Positions 1 through 7,294 of a DNA stretch of 64,000 bases are shown one piece after another. Location of the stretch: contig CAYNEY010000024.1 of the NCBI GenBank assembly GCA_964396375.1, positions 1 to 64,000 on the forward strand. The letters run 5' to 3'. The first letter of the stretch is position 1. Every line of letters begins with the position of its first letter. This stretch comes from FEN-1139 sp964396375 (GTDB lineage Bacteria > Myxococcota_A > Polyangia > Polyangiales > Polyangiaceae). A program made the translations under genes and the position numbers. The notes below the pieces were generated by a model. That model saw only the letters and a list, made by a program, of their open reading frames with translations, was not told the origin of the DNA and did no database searches.

Positions 1-37
1 GTCCACCGACCAGGGCTGTCGTTTCAAGAACGGGTAT

Positions 38-547
38 TCACGCAGCGGTTACGTCGCAATCGCCACGGGTGATGGATGCCACGGTCCGCTTGCCGAGCAC
101 CGGCAGCACGTAGGCCTTGAGCAGCACCTCGTTGGTCGCCTGGTCGATGTCCCGAATGTGGTCGGGGTAGCTCTGGTGGAGCCGCCCCTCTGTCCAATCA
201 CGGGCGACCTCCTGAAAGGTGCGCGCCCCGGTAGGGGTGGCGGCCGGGCGCACCAACTCGGCACCGCCACGGACGAAGACCTCGATGCTGCGCTTCACGG
301 CGGGGAACTTCGCATCGTCGGCCTCGGCAGCCTTGCCGATGAGGAACATCCCATCCCCCGCCTTCCCTGCCCTGTGGAGCATCCGTGCGAGCTCCCGAAG
401 CTCCCGATCGCGCCGCTCAGCCGCGGCACGGTCGAGCGTCTTGATGATGAACCGCTCCCGTTGACCGCTCCCGAAGCGGATGCGAATCCGGTAACCCACG
501 CCGGGGAGGAGTTCGAGCGTTGAAGCTCCGCGGGGTTCACGCGGCAC
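38..547 (-). CDS. tyrosine recombinase (integrase), N-terminal part only, apparent stop
   Basis: The product would be about 170 residues from a GTG at 547. A longer form from 631 would run deep into the gene at 537-749. It starts with a basic, strand-rich arm-binding region (RIRFGSGQRERFIIKT), then a charged helix, then the core-binding domain typical of phage integrases (FQEVARDWTEG, LLKAYVLPVLGKRTVASITR). It stops at a TGA at 38-40, where an integrase should continue for some 200 residues with the catalytic R-H-R-Y domain. No in-frame continuation exists in the window; another frame stays open to position 1. Either the gene is frameshifted or truncated, or catalysis is encoded further left. 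It should mediate recombination at tRNA-Pro. Confidence 0.75.
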   Translation of the reverse strand: MPREPRGASTLELLPGVGYRIRIRFGSGQRERFIIKTLDRAAAERRDRELRELARMLHRAGKAGDGMFLIGKAAEADDAKFPAVKRSIEVFVRGGAELVRPAATPTGARTFQEVARDWTEGRLHQSYPDHIRDIDQATNEVLLKAYVLPVLGKRTVASITRGDCDVTAA

Positions 548-749
548 GGCTCGCCCCCTTTCCGATCCAGTAGACTCGGATCCCCTCAACCTCGAGGAGC
601 ACCCCAAGCGCCCACTGGGCAGGATGGTCACGCCGGAGTGTTGGGAAGTACCCGTCCCGGTGAACGGACGTCATTAGCGCATCCCAGGATCGGAAAGCGG
701 ATGCGTTGCGGGTTGCGTTGTCGCGGTCGGTAGCTATCTTGGATTTCAT
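537..749 (-). CDS. small hypothetical protein upstream of integrase
   Basis: A 70-residue protein preceded by a good GAGGTG ribosome-binding site six bases before the ATG. Its 3' end overlaps the proposed GTG start of the integrase by 11 bases. I recognise no domain. The C-terminal half (WALGVLLEVEGIRVYWIGKG) looks like a short beta-rich fold. Its place next to int would suit an excisionase or a recombination-directionality factor, but nothing in the sequence proves that. Confidence 0.5.
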   Translation of the reverse strand: MKSKIATDRDNATRNASAFRSWDALMTSVHRDGYFPTLRRDHPAQWALGVLLEVEGIRVYWIGKGASRAA

Positions 750-775
750 CGAATCACCTCAGATGGTTCGGTCAT

Positions 776-804
776 GCTCCCGGGTGTTCCACCACCGCGG
801 GAGC
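776..804. terminator. hairpin between RHH regulator and downstream genes
   Basis: GCTCCCG at 776-782 pairs with CGGGAGC at 798-804, and an inner GGTG/CACC can extend the stem. It lies just after the regulator stop at 813 when read on the minus strand. It has no T-run, so it is either a weak terminator or an RNA-processing hairpin separating the regulator from the int transcript. Confidence 0.4.
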
Positions 805-812
805 GCTTGTTT

Positions 813-1034
813 TCAGCCCTTGCGCCCCTTCGTGCTCGGCTTGGCGGGCGCGGTTTCGGCGGGCATGCCGTCGTCGTCTAGGGCGAGGCCCTGCTCGCGG
901 CACAGGGCACGGATGCCCATCCGCACGAGCTGTGACTGGCTCTCGACGCCAAGGCGGTTGGAAAGGGCACGAAGGATCGCCCAATCGGCCACCGAGTAGC
1001 GCATCGAGAGTTGGACTCGAAGTGCTTCCTGCAT
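813..1034 (-). CDS. ribbon-helix-helix-like DNA-binding protein
   Basis: A 73-residue protein. The N-terminal strand VQLSMRYSVADWAILRAL, followed by the helix-turn-helix LSNRLGVESQSQLVRMGIRAL, matches the Arc/MetJ/CopG pattern: a short DNA-contacting beta strand, then two amphipathic helices. The tail is Pro/Lys-rich. It is divergent from the gene at 1168, and the 134-bp gap between them carries a perfect 22-bp palindrome. A small repressor next to a palindrome in a divergent promoter region is the usual arrangement for autoregulation, so it is the best candidate for the element's control protein. Confidence 0.6.
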   Translation of the reverse strand: MQEALRVQLSMRYSVADWAILRALSNRLGVESQSQLVRMGIRALCREQGLALDDDGMPAETAPAKPSTKGRKG

Positions 1035-1101
1035 TGTGAGTCGATGGTGACAGCGTCTAGGGACGGCGTCCAGAGGAAATCGAAAGAGGAGACAAGGTCA
1101 G

Positions 1102-1123
1102 CCGACCGGGTCGACCCGGTCGG
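1102..1123. promoter_or_regulatory. 22-bp perfect palindrome, candidate operator
   Basis: A perfect inverted repeat centred on GTCGAC; its inner core GACCGGGTCGACCCGGTC is 18 bases. It lies in the divergent control region between the RHH-like gene (start 1034) and the plus-strand gene (start 1168). A second, imperfect palindrome (GGACAACGTCGTCC) follows at about 1126-1139. Thirteen bases of the first palindrome recur exactly upstream of the toxin-antitoxin operon at 11263-11275. Confidence 0.6.
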
Positions 1124-1167
1124 ACGGACAACGTCGTCCGTCGTCGCTCGGTGTGGTATTGTTCAGC

Positions 1168-1509
1168 ATGACGCGCTGGGTACTGTCGGACGGAACCGTG
1201 TTCGAGAAGGGAAAGGTCACCGGTACCAGCAAGGTCGCCAACCAGCTTCGAAGCGATCTCGACTACCTCCGGCAAGGAGGCGAAGTCGTTGTTACGTGCG
1301 GTCCAGAGCCGATGGCCACAGCCCTCCGCCTTCGTTCGAAGTTCCTCGTTTACTGCTGGCTGATGGACAAGACCCAGCGTCGCCTGTGGTGCACGCCGCC
1401 AGAAGAGAGGGTAACCATTGTCGAACCAGTGGAGCCACCTCCAACACCGAAACGCTTTCAGTGGGAGGAACCAGACGATCTGCCGGATGGGATGTTGTGG
1501 GTGTACTGA
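1168..1509 (+). CDS. hypothetical protein, plus-strand singleton in the element
   Basis: A 113-residue protein. I chose the ATG at 1168 because an upstream in-frame start at 1153 would lie inside the promoter-like TATTGT at 1157-1162. No family is recognised. The protein is mixed alpha/beta with a Pro-rich acidic tail ending DDLPDGMLWVY. Its direction opposes nearly all other element genes and it is controlled from the same region as the RHH-like regulator, which suits an early or lysogenic cargo gene. Its last 52 bases are antisense to the 3' end of the ERCC4 nuclease gene. Confidence 0.55.
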   Translation: MTRWVLSDGTVFEKGKVTGTSKVANQLRSDLDYLRQGGEVVVTCGPEPMATALRLRSKFLVYCWLMDKTQRRLWCTPPEERVTIVEPVEPPPTPKRFQWEEPDDLPDGMLWVY

Positions 1510-1940
1510 ACCCGTCCCAACACCCTCTCAACAATGCTCGCCGCGTTCTTGGCGTCCCCTGCCCAGATGGTCGGCACCCCATAGTCCACCCAGATCGCGA
1601 TCGCCGTTCCGATGACGCTTTGGGGGTTCGTGGCGGAGCGGTAGGCGTGCGCCAGCACGTCGCAGACGGAGGCTTCGACCACCACGGCGCGGAGCTCATA
1701 GTCACGGAGCCGCCGGCAGCAGTCGAGGAACCGTTCGCGCTCGGGCCCGACGCATGCCACCAAGTCGGGGAGGCTCTTCCGCTCGATAGCTACGCGGTCA
1801 CTGAACCCAGCGAGGGAGTAGTCACCGGTGGAAAGGGTCACAACCTCGACCTTGACCTCGGGGGAGAACTGAAGGGGGGCCTGCTCGCGGGTGTCGCGGA
1901 GGATGACCAGACCATCGAGGGCGGAGCGCTTCGAGGTCAC
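1458..1940 (-). CDS. ERCC4-type nuclease
   Basis: The 160-residue protein starts at a GTG overlapping the previous stop (GTGA at 1940-1937). It carries the XPF/ERCC4 nuclease motifs in order: RDTREQAPL near residue 15, GDYSLAG near 40, then V-A-I-ERKS-x-x-DL near 55 and RERF near 70. These are the metal-binding acidic residues of the ERKx(3)D family, which cut branched or flapped DNA. The length is that of the bare nuclease domain without the HhH2 tail of XPF, as in phage-encoded versions. Likely role: processing replication or recombination intermediates of the element. The ERKSLPDL block makes the family assignment secure. Confidence 0.85.
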   Translation of the reverse strand: MTSKRSALDGLVILRDTREQAPLQFSPEVKVEVVTLSTGDYSLAGFSDRVAIERKSLPDLVACVGPERERFLDCCRRLRDYELRAVVVEASVCDVLAHAYRSATNPQSVIGTAIAIWVDYGVPTIWAGDAKNAASIVERVLGRVQYTHNIPSGRSSGSSH

Positions 1941-2164
1941 TCCACGCGCTCCCTCCCCGCCATGCCTTCGATCGCCTTCCCCATCGCCTCGAGGCGACAG
2001 AACAGGATAAACCCCCACCCAGCGAGGTCCAGGGCCTCTTGCTTGAGCTCCTCGAGCAGCACCTCGGGGCTCTTCGAGAACGACTTGTTCTCGTAGGCCA
2101 CCATTCCCTTCATCAGGCGGGCCCGGAGGCGCTCGACGAACAGCATGAACTCGTGGTCAGGCAT
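1937..2164 (-). CDS. small all-alpha protein, possibly MazG-like
   Basis: A 75-residue, highly helical protein. The spacing of acidic residues in SFSKSPEVLLEELKQEALDLAGWG is like the EExxE...D metal site of phage all-alpha NTP-pyrophosphohydrolases (MazG/dUTPase-like), and similar short proteins occur in tailed-phage replication regions. The identity is not certain from sequence alone. Its start overlaps the preceding stop by 8 bases, and its stop overlaps the ERCC4 GTG, so the three genes are translated together. Confidence 0.55.
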   Translation of the reverse strand: MPDHEFMLFVERLRARLMKGMVAYENKSFSKSPEVLLEELKQEALDLAGWGFILFCRLEAMGKAIEGMAGRERVE

Positions 2165-2396
2165 GGCGCCACCTTCCCTTCCTTCTCTCCTTGCACATCT
2201 GCATGGTGGGCGTCCACGGGATGCCGCCTTCGATGTTTCGGCTGATGACCTCAGCTCCCGCGCGTGACAACCACGGGAGGGATGCGAAGTCGGCGTTGTC
2301 GACCATCACCCCGACGATGCCGGCGGTGGTTCGAAGCTGGTGTGCGGCACTTCGACGGGCCGCGTCGTCCAGGCGAAGGACGGGCTCGGTGTTCAT
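2157..2396 (-). CDS. hypothetical phage-type protein
   Basis: A 79-residue protein from an ATG overlapping the previous stop (ATGA at 2396-2393). The sequence is mainly helical and ends in a very basic tail (MCKERRKGRWRHA). No domain is recognised. The tight coupling on both sides supports expression. Confidence 0.5.
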   Translation of the reverse strand: MNTEPVLRLDDAARRSAAHQLRTTAGIVGVMVDNADFASLPWLSRAGAEVISRNIEGGIPWTPTMQMCKERRKGRWRHA

Positions 2397-2599
2397 GTTG
2401 CCCCCATGGTGCCGATGGCCGCCGGGCACTTCGGCACGAAGCCGGGAGGCGCGATGCTGGCGCGCTTCATCCGGCTCCGGGCGTGTTCGTGACAGTACGC
2501 CCCAACGAAGGTCCCGTCGGGCTCGTAGAAGTGGGTGGACGCCCCTCTCCCGCACGTTGCGCAGGGGATGGCGGCCGGTTGGGTGATGGCGTCGCTCAT
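2393..2599 (-). CDS. zinc-ribbon-like mini-protein
   Basis: A 68-residue protein with CATCGRG near residue 17 and, about 20 residues on, AYCHEHA. C-x2-C plus C-x-x-H is a likely zinc site, with FYEPDGTFVGAYC forming the hairpin between the pairs. Such zinc mini-proteins are common in phage nucleic-acid modules. The start overlaps the preceding stop by 4 bases. The exact role is unknown. Confidence 0.55.
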   Translation of the reverse strand: MSDAITQPAAIPCATCGRGASTHFYEPDGTFVGAYCHEHARSRMKRASIAPPGFVPKCPAAIGTMGAT

Positions 2600-3035
2600 C
2601 GTCGCTCCGTTCGGCTCTTGTAGTCGTCCAAGCAGCCCTCAAAGGCTTGCGGATTGGCGAAGTATAGGGATCGGAGCTCAGCCGCACTCATCTCCTCCCA
2701 CTTCTTGCCGGTCGGAGGTGGTGGCGGCTTGTCCTTGGTGGAGAGAAGCTCATCGTAGCGCTTGCGGTTGTTGAAGTAGAGGTCGCGGAGTTCGGCCGTG
2801 GACATGTCATCCCAGGTCTTCCCCGCCGGCGGAGCGATCTTGGACATGGCGGGGGCGCGCGTCATCGAAGGGCGCACGGCGCGGTCCCCTGGCTTGTTGA
2901 TACCAATGACCGCCGCGCACTCGTCGATTGTGGGGGTGTAGTCGGTGAACTTGAAGATATCGACGATGATCTCTTCACTGGCGACGCCTTCGAAGCCAAG
3001 TGCTTCCGAGCACCTTCGCGATAGTTCTGTCTCAT
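2596..3035 (-). pseudogene. frameshifted protein with a duplicated ~30-residue motif
   Basis: A strong Shine-Dalgarno (AAGAAAGGAA) precedes an ATG at 3035-3033, but that frame soon becomes Ser-rich nonsense. The adjacent frame reads as good protein (EALGFEGVASEEIIVDI, then FTDYTPTIDECAAVIG) and runs without a break to the stop at 2596. Restoring one base near 3005 would join MRQNYREGARK to this frame, giving about 145 residues. The C-terminal half holds two copies of a motif, GK-x-W-x-x-MS-x-AELR-x-LYF-x-N, joined by a poly-Pro linker. An in-frame ATG at 2877 could give a 93-residue product with both copies. It could be a real mutation, a sequencing error or recoding. Function unknown. Confidence 0.6.
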
Positions 3036-3057
3036 TTTCGGTTCCTTTCTTGCGTTG

Positions 3058-3519
3058 CTATGGTTCCCTCGTGACGTACCGTGAGGGGATATTCAGCGAC
3101 CACATGTAGAAGTCGCCGTTGGCGCGCTCGGCAAAGGTGGTGGCGGAGCCCATGGGAAACCCGGCACAGTCCGCGCGGACGCGAACGAACCGACCGGGCA
3201 GGGAAACGTTGACCGCCTGACTGCCCTTGTTGGTCGCGTTGAACTCGCACACCTTGACCCACGGTCCGTCGGGCTCACGACTCGACTCGAGCACCACGTT
3301 CAACGACGGACGCTTGAGCTCGCCGTTGTCCGTCGCCGAGATGACGGTGAAGTCGAGAGGCACATTCAGCGATCCCATGCCGTACGGCAGCACGTCGATC
3401 GCGCCCCCCATCCCTTTGCCCTTCTCGCGGCGCGCGTACGGAGTGACCGGGTGGAAGTGGATCCCAACTCCGGGCACCATCACTTGATGACTGAGGTCGA
3501 CGTTTCCAGTGTTCAGCAT
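3058..3519 (-). CDS. beta-rich hypothetical protein, paralogue of the 3780 gene
   Basis: A 153-residue protein with a good GAAAGGA ribosome-binding site. It is rich in alternating hydrophobic residues. Blocks L-N-V-V-L-E-S-S-x-E-P-D-GPW and RFVRVRADC match LHLWVEHSVDGESW and EFVRVGYEV in the gene at 3780, so both are probably one beta-sandwich fold of the type found in phage decoration or head-fibre proteins. It lies downstream of terminase, where phages keep structural genes. It has no signal peptide or membrane segment. Function unknown. Confidence 0.6.
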   Translation of the reverse strand: MLNTGNVDLSHQVMVPGVGIHFHPVTPYARREKGKGMGGAIDVLPYGMGSLNVPLDFTVISATDNGELKRPSLNVVLESSREPDGPWVKVCEFNATNKGSQAVNVSLPGRFVRVRADCAGFPMGSATTFAERANGDFYMWSLNIPSRYVTREP

Positions 3520-3779
3520 GGCGTGTCCTTTCGAGAACCACCCTCCCCAACCCTCCGGAGAGTCTCCGGAGGGCGACCGCTGGACTTCGCGGTCATTGCT
3601 TGGGGTGTCGTCTGCCAGCTCACCTCACAGGGTTGGTGCTCATGTCCGACGAGCGCTTGTGGAAAGCTGACTTCGACTGACGTTCGGCAGGTGACTGTCT
3701 CGCAGGAAACCATGACCAGCCACCTCGGCGCACGGTTGCGCGCCACGGGACACACACCGCCCCGCGCCTGGTGAGTCTT
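3520..3779. other. 260-bp gap with a perfect 9-bp hairpin
   Basis: This is the largest non-coding gap in the element. CCCTCCGGA at 3551-3559 and TCCGGAGGG at 3565-3573 form a perfect hairpin with a 5-base loop, about 30 bases upstream of the start at 3519. It has no T-run. It could be a processing site, a terminator or a protein-binding operator separating the terminase transcript from downstream genes. A 70-80-codon minus-strand reading frame crosses it, but it has no ribosome-binding site and runs through the hairpin. Confidence 0.45.
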
Positions 3780-4202
3780 CTACTCGTCATCCGGGATCGT
3801 CTCGCCGGTGACCGAGAACACTGGACCCTCGCGAGTCGAGTCTGGATAGAGAGGGTGCCCGTGCCGGCCCTTCACCTCGTACCCAACGCGGACGAACTCG
3901 TTGAACGAGGTCAGGACGGCGCGGATTGGAGCGTCGGGGGCTGGACGGTCGAACGAGTGAGGGCCTTCCCACGGGGCAAAGAACCACCCGAGGTCTTGGA
4001 GCTGCTCCCAGCTCTCGCCGTCAACCGAGTGTTCCACCCATAGGTGAAGAGCCCAGTCCGGGAAGGGGGACCGCTCTCCGACCGTCACGTCCACTCGGAT
4101 GGTGGATGCGGCTGACACGTCGACCGCGTCACCGTAGCCCTTGAAGGGCCCGTGGGTGTTCGCCACGCGGGAAGCGGACGATAGGAGGGTGATACTAGCC
4201 AC
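3780..4202 (-). CDS. beta-rich hypothetical protein downstream of terminase
   Basis: The 140-residue protein starts at a GTG overlapping the previous gene by 8 bases. Its strand-rich sequence includes a W-x-x-HSVDGESWEQL block and an FVRVGYEV strand, both shared with the protein at 3058-3519. Probable beta-sandwich. Given its place after terL it may be a structural, decoration or receptor-binding component, but that is inference. Confidence 0.6.
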   Translation of the reverse strand: MASITLLSSASRVANTHGPFKGYGDAVDVSAASTIRVDVTVGERSPFPDWALHLWVEHSVDGESWEQLQDLGWFFAPWEGPHSFDRPAPDAPIRAVLTSFNEFVRVGYEVKGRHGHPLYPDSTREGPVFSVTGETIPDDE

Positions 4203-4839
4203 GGTTGCCCCCTTCCTTCTTGGCTACCTCGCCAGCGTAGGGATCGCGCATCGCGTTCGTGGGCGAGATGACGAACACCTCGCGCCCAATGCGCTCCAGT
4301 CGGTTCCCACACTCGGCGAAGATGTGGGGGTGGAGGAAGTCGCTCACAGGGTCACTGGTCACCGTGTTCGTTGGCGGCTTCTCTCCGCGCTGGTAGAAGA
4401 GCTGTTCCCACTGTTGCCAAGCAACCATCGCTTGCTCGGTGACTGCCTGGAGGTCTTCGTCCAGGGCGTCAAGGAGGCGGACGATCTCGAGAGCGCGCTT
4501 GGCCAGAGGTCTGGCGATCTCCTTCATCCCGTCCCAGCCGAAGAGGGTCTCGTAGTGGGCTCGGCGAGCCTGGAACCACGACTCGACCGCCTCTTCGTGG
4601 GCGCGCTTGGCGCGCGCGAGCTCACGATCGGCGGCCGACACGCGGGTCTTGCCCTTGTCGAGGGCTGCGCGCGCCTGCTCGACGCGGGCCCAGTTGTCGG
4701 GGGTGTCCTTCGCGGCGAAGGTATCCTCTGCGGCGAAGAGGGCTGCCCTGAGGGTGGGAATGGCACCCTCGGCGTCCCGGAGTGATTCCTCCGCGAGTTC
4801 GAGGGTGGTGGATGTGTCGATGGTTGGGTCTTCGAGCAT
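4195..4839 (-). CDS. coiled-coil hypothetical protein
   Basis: A 214-residue protein. Residues 10-110 are almost entirely helical with heptad-like Ala/Leu/Glu spacing (EQARAALDKGKTRVSAADREL), predicting a long coiled coil. The C-terminal part is less regular and includes WQQWEQLFYQRG. It begins 12 bases after terL behind a GAAAGGAA ribosome-binding site. The position and shape could fit a scaffold or a terminase-interacting protein. No family recognised. Confidence 0.55.
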   Translation of the reverse strand: MLEDPTIDTSTTLELAEESLRDAEGAIPTLRAALFAAEDTFAAKDTPDNWARVEQARAALDKGKTRVSAADRELARAKRAHEEAVESWFQARRAHYETLFGWDGMKEIARPLAKRALEIVRLLDALDEDLQAVTEQAMVAWQQWEQLFYQRGEKPPTNTVTSDPVSDFLHPHIFAECGNRLERIGREVFVISPTNAMRDPYAGEVAKKEGGNRG

Positions 4840-4851
4840 GGTTCTTTCCTT

Positions 4852-6321
4852 TCAAACGAGTCGTTCTGGTCGGTTTGCGAGCGCCCACGTCACCACGCTC
4901 GCGTTGCACGAATGACGCTCGCGTCGGTGGGCGTCATCGACGGCAAGCACGAACGCCGACACAATGTCGCCGTGCGCTCCCCCTCGACGGGGTGACGTGA
5001 TTTGGAGTCCTCCGCCGGACGTGGGCTTGCTGATGACCTCGCGGAGTTGTTGAGCGAGTCGACGGTACTGTCCCGGGATGACGATCCGCTTCGAGTGGAG
5101 GAGGTCACGCGCACGGGCGTAAGTTCGGAGCTTGCCATCCTGCCCACCAGGGCAGGCGTGGAGAGCCACGCGCTTCGTGTGCTCGCTGGCGGCATGGAAG
5201 CAATGATGATCGAGCTCGATCCATTCCGAGCCATGTCGGCGCGCTACCCCCTCGAACTCGGCAACGAGCTCGGAAAGGCGGAGGGGCTCCCCTTTCTGCG
5301 GACGTCGCTCGAGGACCTCGGCGACGATGTAGAGCTCGCCCTCTCGGTGGATCACCACGACGGCGGCCGCGTCGCGGACCAACGCGAGGTCACCACCGAC
5401 ACCAACGGGACCATCCGTCGGCGCGGTCAGCCGCGGATACACGTTGGGATCGACGGCACCCATGCAGGCCTCTGGGTCGAAGAAGAAGCCCGTCCCGGCG
5501 GCGAGGAACTCGGCCTCGAACTCCCGGCGGGCGTTGTCGGGGTCGCGCTCTCGCTCACGCTCGACCATGGCGGCGATCTGCGGGTCGTTGTCGCGAAGGA
5601 GCAGGGTCGGCGCATGAACCGCAATGGCCGTGACCGGGTGGCCGTGGTTCCGCTGGAACTCGTCGAAGAGCAGGCCCGCCTCGGCCCAGGGCGTCGAGGC
5701 GATGACGACGAGTCCACCTGGCATGACGCGGGGGGCAACGGCCTTGAAGAGCTCGGAGTCGTTGACGGCGTAGGACTCGTCGCGGAAGAAGGCCGACTCG
5801 TCGAGCACGGCGCCCACGAGGGAGCGGCCACGGAGGGCGGAGCCGCCACGGGTCGCCGGGAGGCACTCGACAAAGATCTCGCGCCCATCGGGACGCCGAA
5901 TGGTGAAGCCGTCGGCAGACTCGGCGACGACGCAGGCCGCGAGCTGTGGCTTCGACTTGGCCGCGCCGAGGGCGTAGCGAAGGGTTTGGCGGGCCAGGCG
6001 GAGGTCGGGCGCAACGATGACGGCCGATGCGACCTCACCCGGGGCAAGGCTTCGCAGGTCGGCGACGAAGGCCCGCCACAGGGCGTAGAGCGCACCGAGA
6101 ACGTAGGACTTCCCACCGCGAGCTCCGCACACCGCGACGAGCACGGCGCGCGCCTCGGGCGGGACTCGGTCGACAGGCCCGAAGAGCTGCTCGGCGATGA
6201 CGCGGTCAGCAGCTGGCAGGTCGACCGGGTCGACGCCGTCGAAGGCAACGGTCACGAGGACGCGCTGCGCGTTGGTGAGACGGACGCCAAGCGAGCGGAC
6301 GAAGTCGACGAATGTGATCAC
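4852..6321 (-). CDS. terL: phage terminase large subunit
   Basis: A 489-residue ATPase-nuclease. The Walker A is CGARGGKS (residues 65-72), the Walker B with catalytic Glu is GAVLDESAFF (170-179), and the coupling motif is ASTPW (208-212). The C-terminal half has the RNase H-like nuclease pattern: Asp in GVGGDLAL near 312, D-H-H near 385, and a late Asp in HGDIVSAFVLAVDD. The length is normal for TerL, so it should be able to translocate and cut DNA. The start overlaps the upstream gene's stop by 4 bases. It normally docks on a portal and fills a prohead, but neither is encoded in the window. Confidence 0.88.
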   Translation of the reverse strand: MITFVDFVRSLGVRLTNAQRVLVTVAFDGVDPVDLPAADRVIAEQLFGPVDRVPPEARAVLVAVCGARGGKSYVLGALYALWRAFVADLRSLAPGEVASAVIVAPDLRLARQTLRYALGAAKSKPQLAACVVAESADGFTIRRPDGREIFVECLPATRGGSALRGRSLVGAVLDESAFFRDESYAVNDSELFKAVAPRVMPGGLVVIASTPWAEAGLLFDEFQRNHGHPVTAIAVHAPTLLLRDNDPQIAAMVERERERDPDNARREFEAEFLAAGTGFFFDPEACMGAVDPNVYPRLTAPTDGPVGVGGDLALVRDAAAVVVIHREGELYIVAEVLERRPQKGEPLRLSELVAEFEGVARRHGSEWIELDHHCFHAASEHTKRVALHACPGGQDGKLRTYARARDLLHSKRIVIPGQYRRLAQQLREVISKPTSGGGLQITSPRRGGAHGDIVSAFVLAVDDAHRRERHSCNASVVTWALANRPERLV

Positions 6322-6989
6322 GCTTCACCTCCCGGGGCCGGCTCGGCGACCTTGTCGATTGCGGGCGCGAGGTTCGATTCTGACGGGGGTTTCGTTTCGG
6401 ATGACGAAGAGGACGGCGTCGAAGGCGCGGAGGGCACGCCCAGCCAGTCAGCAAGGGAGGCGGGCGGATTCTTCGGTCGGGCGAGGGCTTCCTTGGCGGC
6501 GAGCTCGTGAGCGGCCAGCAACGATTGCCTGCTCGAGTCCGCCAGTCGCGATGCATCGAGGAGCATCTTCGCGTCACCGGTCTTGGCCCCGAGATCGGAC
6601 AGGTAACGCGAGGCGCCGAGCTGAATGGCAGCCGTGGAGACGATTGAAGCGGGCCCGGGACCAATCTCACCACCACCGACGGTCGCCACCAGGTTGGCGA
6701 TGTGAGCGTCGCGCCACTCGCGGGCGAGCCGATGGTAGGGCTGATACTCGTGGCCCTCCTCGGGCTCCCACAAGCCGAGCAGACGGCGCAGCTGTTGGGC
6801 CTCGTGCTTCGCCCTCGCCGCCTCGCGGGCAAGCTCTGTCGTCCCGGGGCCTGGCATGAGTTTGCCCGCGGCATCCCGCTCCGGTGCTAGACGCGGAGGG
6901 GCGGGCAGGCCGGCGGGAAGCTCATCGGCGGGCAGCACCTCGACGCGAGGGACACCTCGCCCCGTGCCGTGACCAGTTCGGACGGCCAT
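6318..6989 (-). CDS. putative terminase small subunit or packaging partner
   Basis: A 223-residue protein whose ATG shares a base with the preceding stop (TGATG at 6991-6987). The central region is helical (ARAKHEAQQLRRLLGL, YHRLAREWRDAHIANLV, SRQSLLAAHELAAKEAL) and the C-terminal tail is low-complexity Pro/Ser. Immediately upstream of and coupled to terL is the classical place of the small terminase subunit, but the sequence shows no diagnostic motif, so this is assigned from context. Confidence 0.5.
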   Translation of the reverse strand: MAVRTGHGTGRGVPRVEVLPADELPAGLPAPPRLAPERDAAGKLMPGPGTTELAREAARAKHEAQQLRRLLGLWEPEEGHEYQPYHRLAREWRDAHIANLVATVGGGEIGPGPASIVSTAAIQLGASRYLSDLGAKTGDAKMLLDASRLADSSRQSLLAAHELAAKEALARPKNPPASLADWLGVPSAPSTPSSSSSETKPPSESNLAPAIDKVAEPAPGGEA

Positions 6990-7294
6990 CAGGCGATCTC
7001 CCCAAGGTTTTGGCCCATGATGCTGGCCCACTTCGAAGGAAAACTCGCACGAACCAGCATCAACTCAGCTGCGCACCGCTTGACTCGAAGTCGGGTGGGC
7101 TCGACCAGGTCGGCCTTCCGGGCGTGGCGCGTCGGGGTTGTGAGGGTCAGGTTGTCCCTACCGTCCCCACCTAGAACCCTATTCCCAGTTAGGGCGTGAA
7201 AGTTACGCACGCCCCTCTGTCCCAAGTTTCCGCGCATGTAAGAGATAGGTGGGGACGGTAGGGACGCGGGGACAACAGCATATTTCATGCTCAT
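6989..7294 (-). CDS. small basic hypothetical protein over the repeat region
   Basis: A 101-residue frame exactly bridging VapE (start overlaps its stop by 4 bases) and the next gene (TGATG). The C-terminal 40 residues (ADLVEPTRLRVKRCAAELM, then FPSKWASIMGQNLGEIA) look like real helical protein. The N-terminal half covers the inverted repeats at 7154-7265 and is less protein-like. Either it is a small phage protein, or the region is mainly an origin with a fortuitous frame. Confidence 0.4.
   Translation of the reverse strand: MSMKYAVVPASLPSPPISYMRGNLGQRGVRNFHALTGNRVLGGDGRDNLTLTTPTRHARKADLVEPTRLRVKRCAAELMLVRASFPSKWASIMGQNLGEIA

Noticed and set aside
3513..3755. 70-80-residue minus-strand frame in the 260-bp gap
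   Set aside because: It has no ribosome-binding site, runs through a perfect hairpin and overlaps the next start.
6221..6238. GTCGACCGGGTCGAC inside terL resembling the palindromic operator
   Set aside because: It encodes normal TerL residues (V-D-P-V-D) and lies in mid-gene, so it is probably a codon-driven coincidence.
5002..6510. Very long plus-strand frame opposite the terminase
   Set aside because: It is a GC-rich shadow of terL with no domain or ribosome-binding site.
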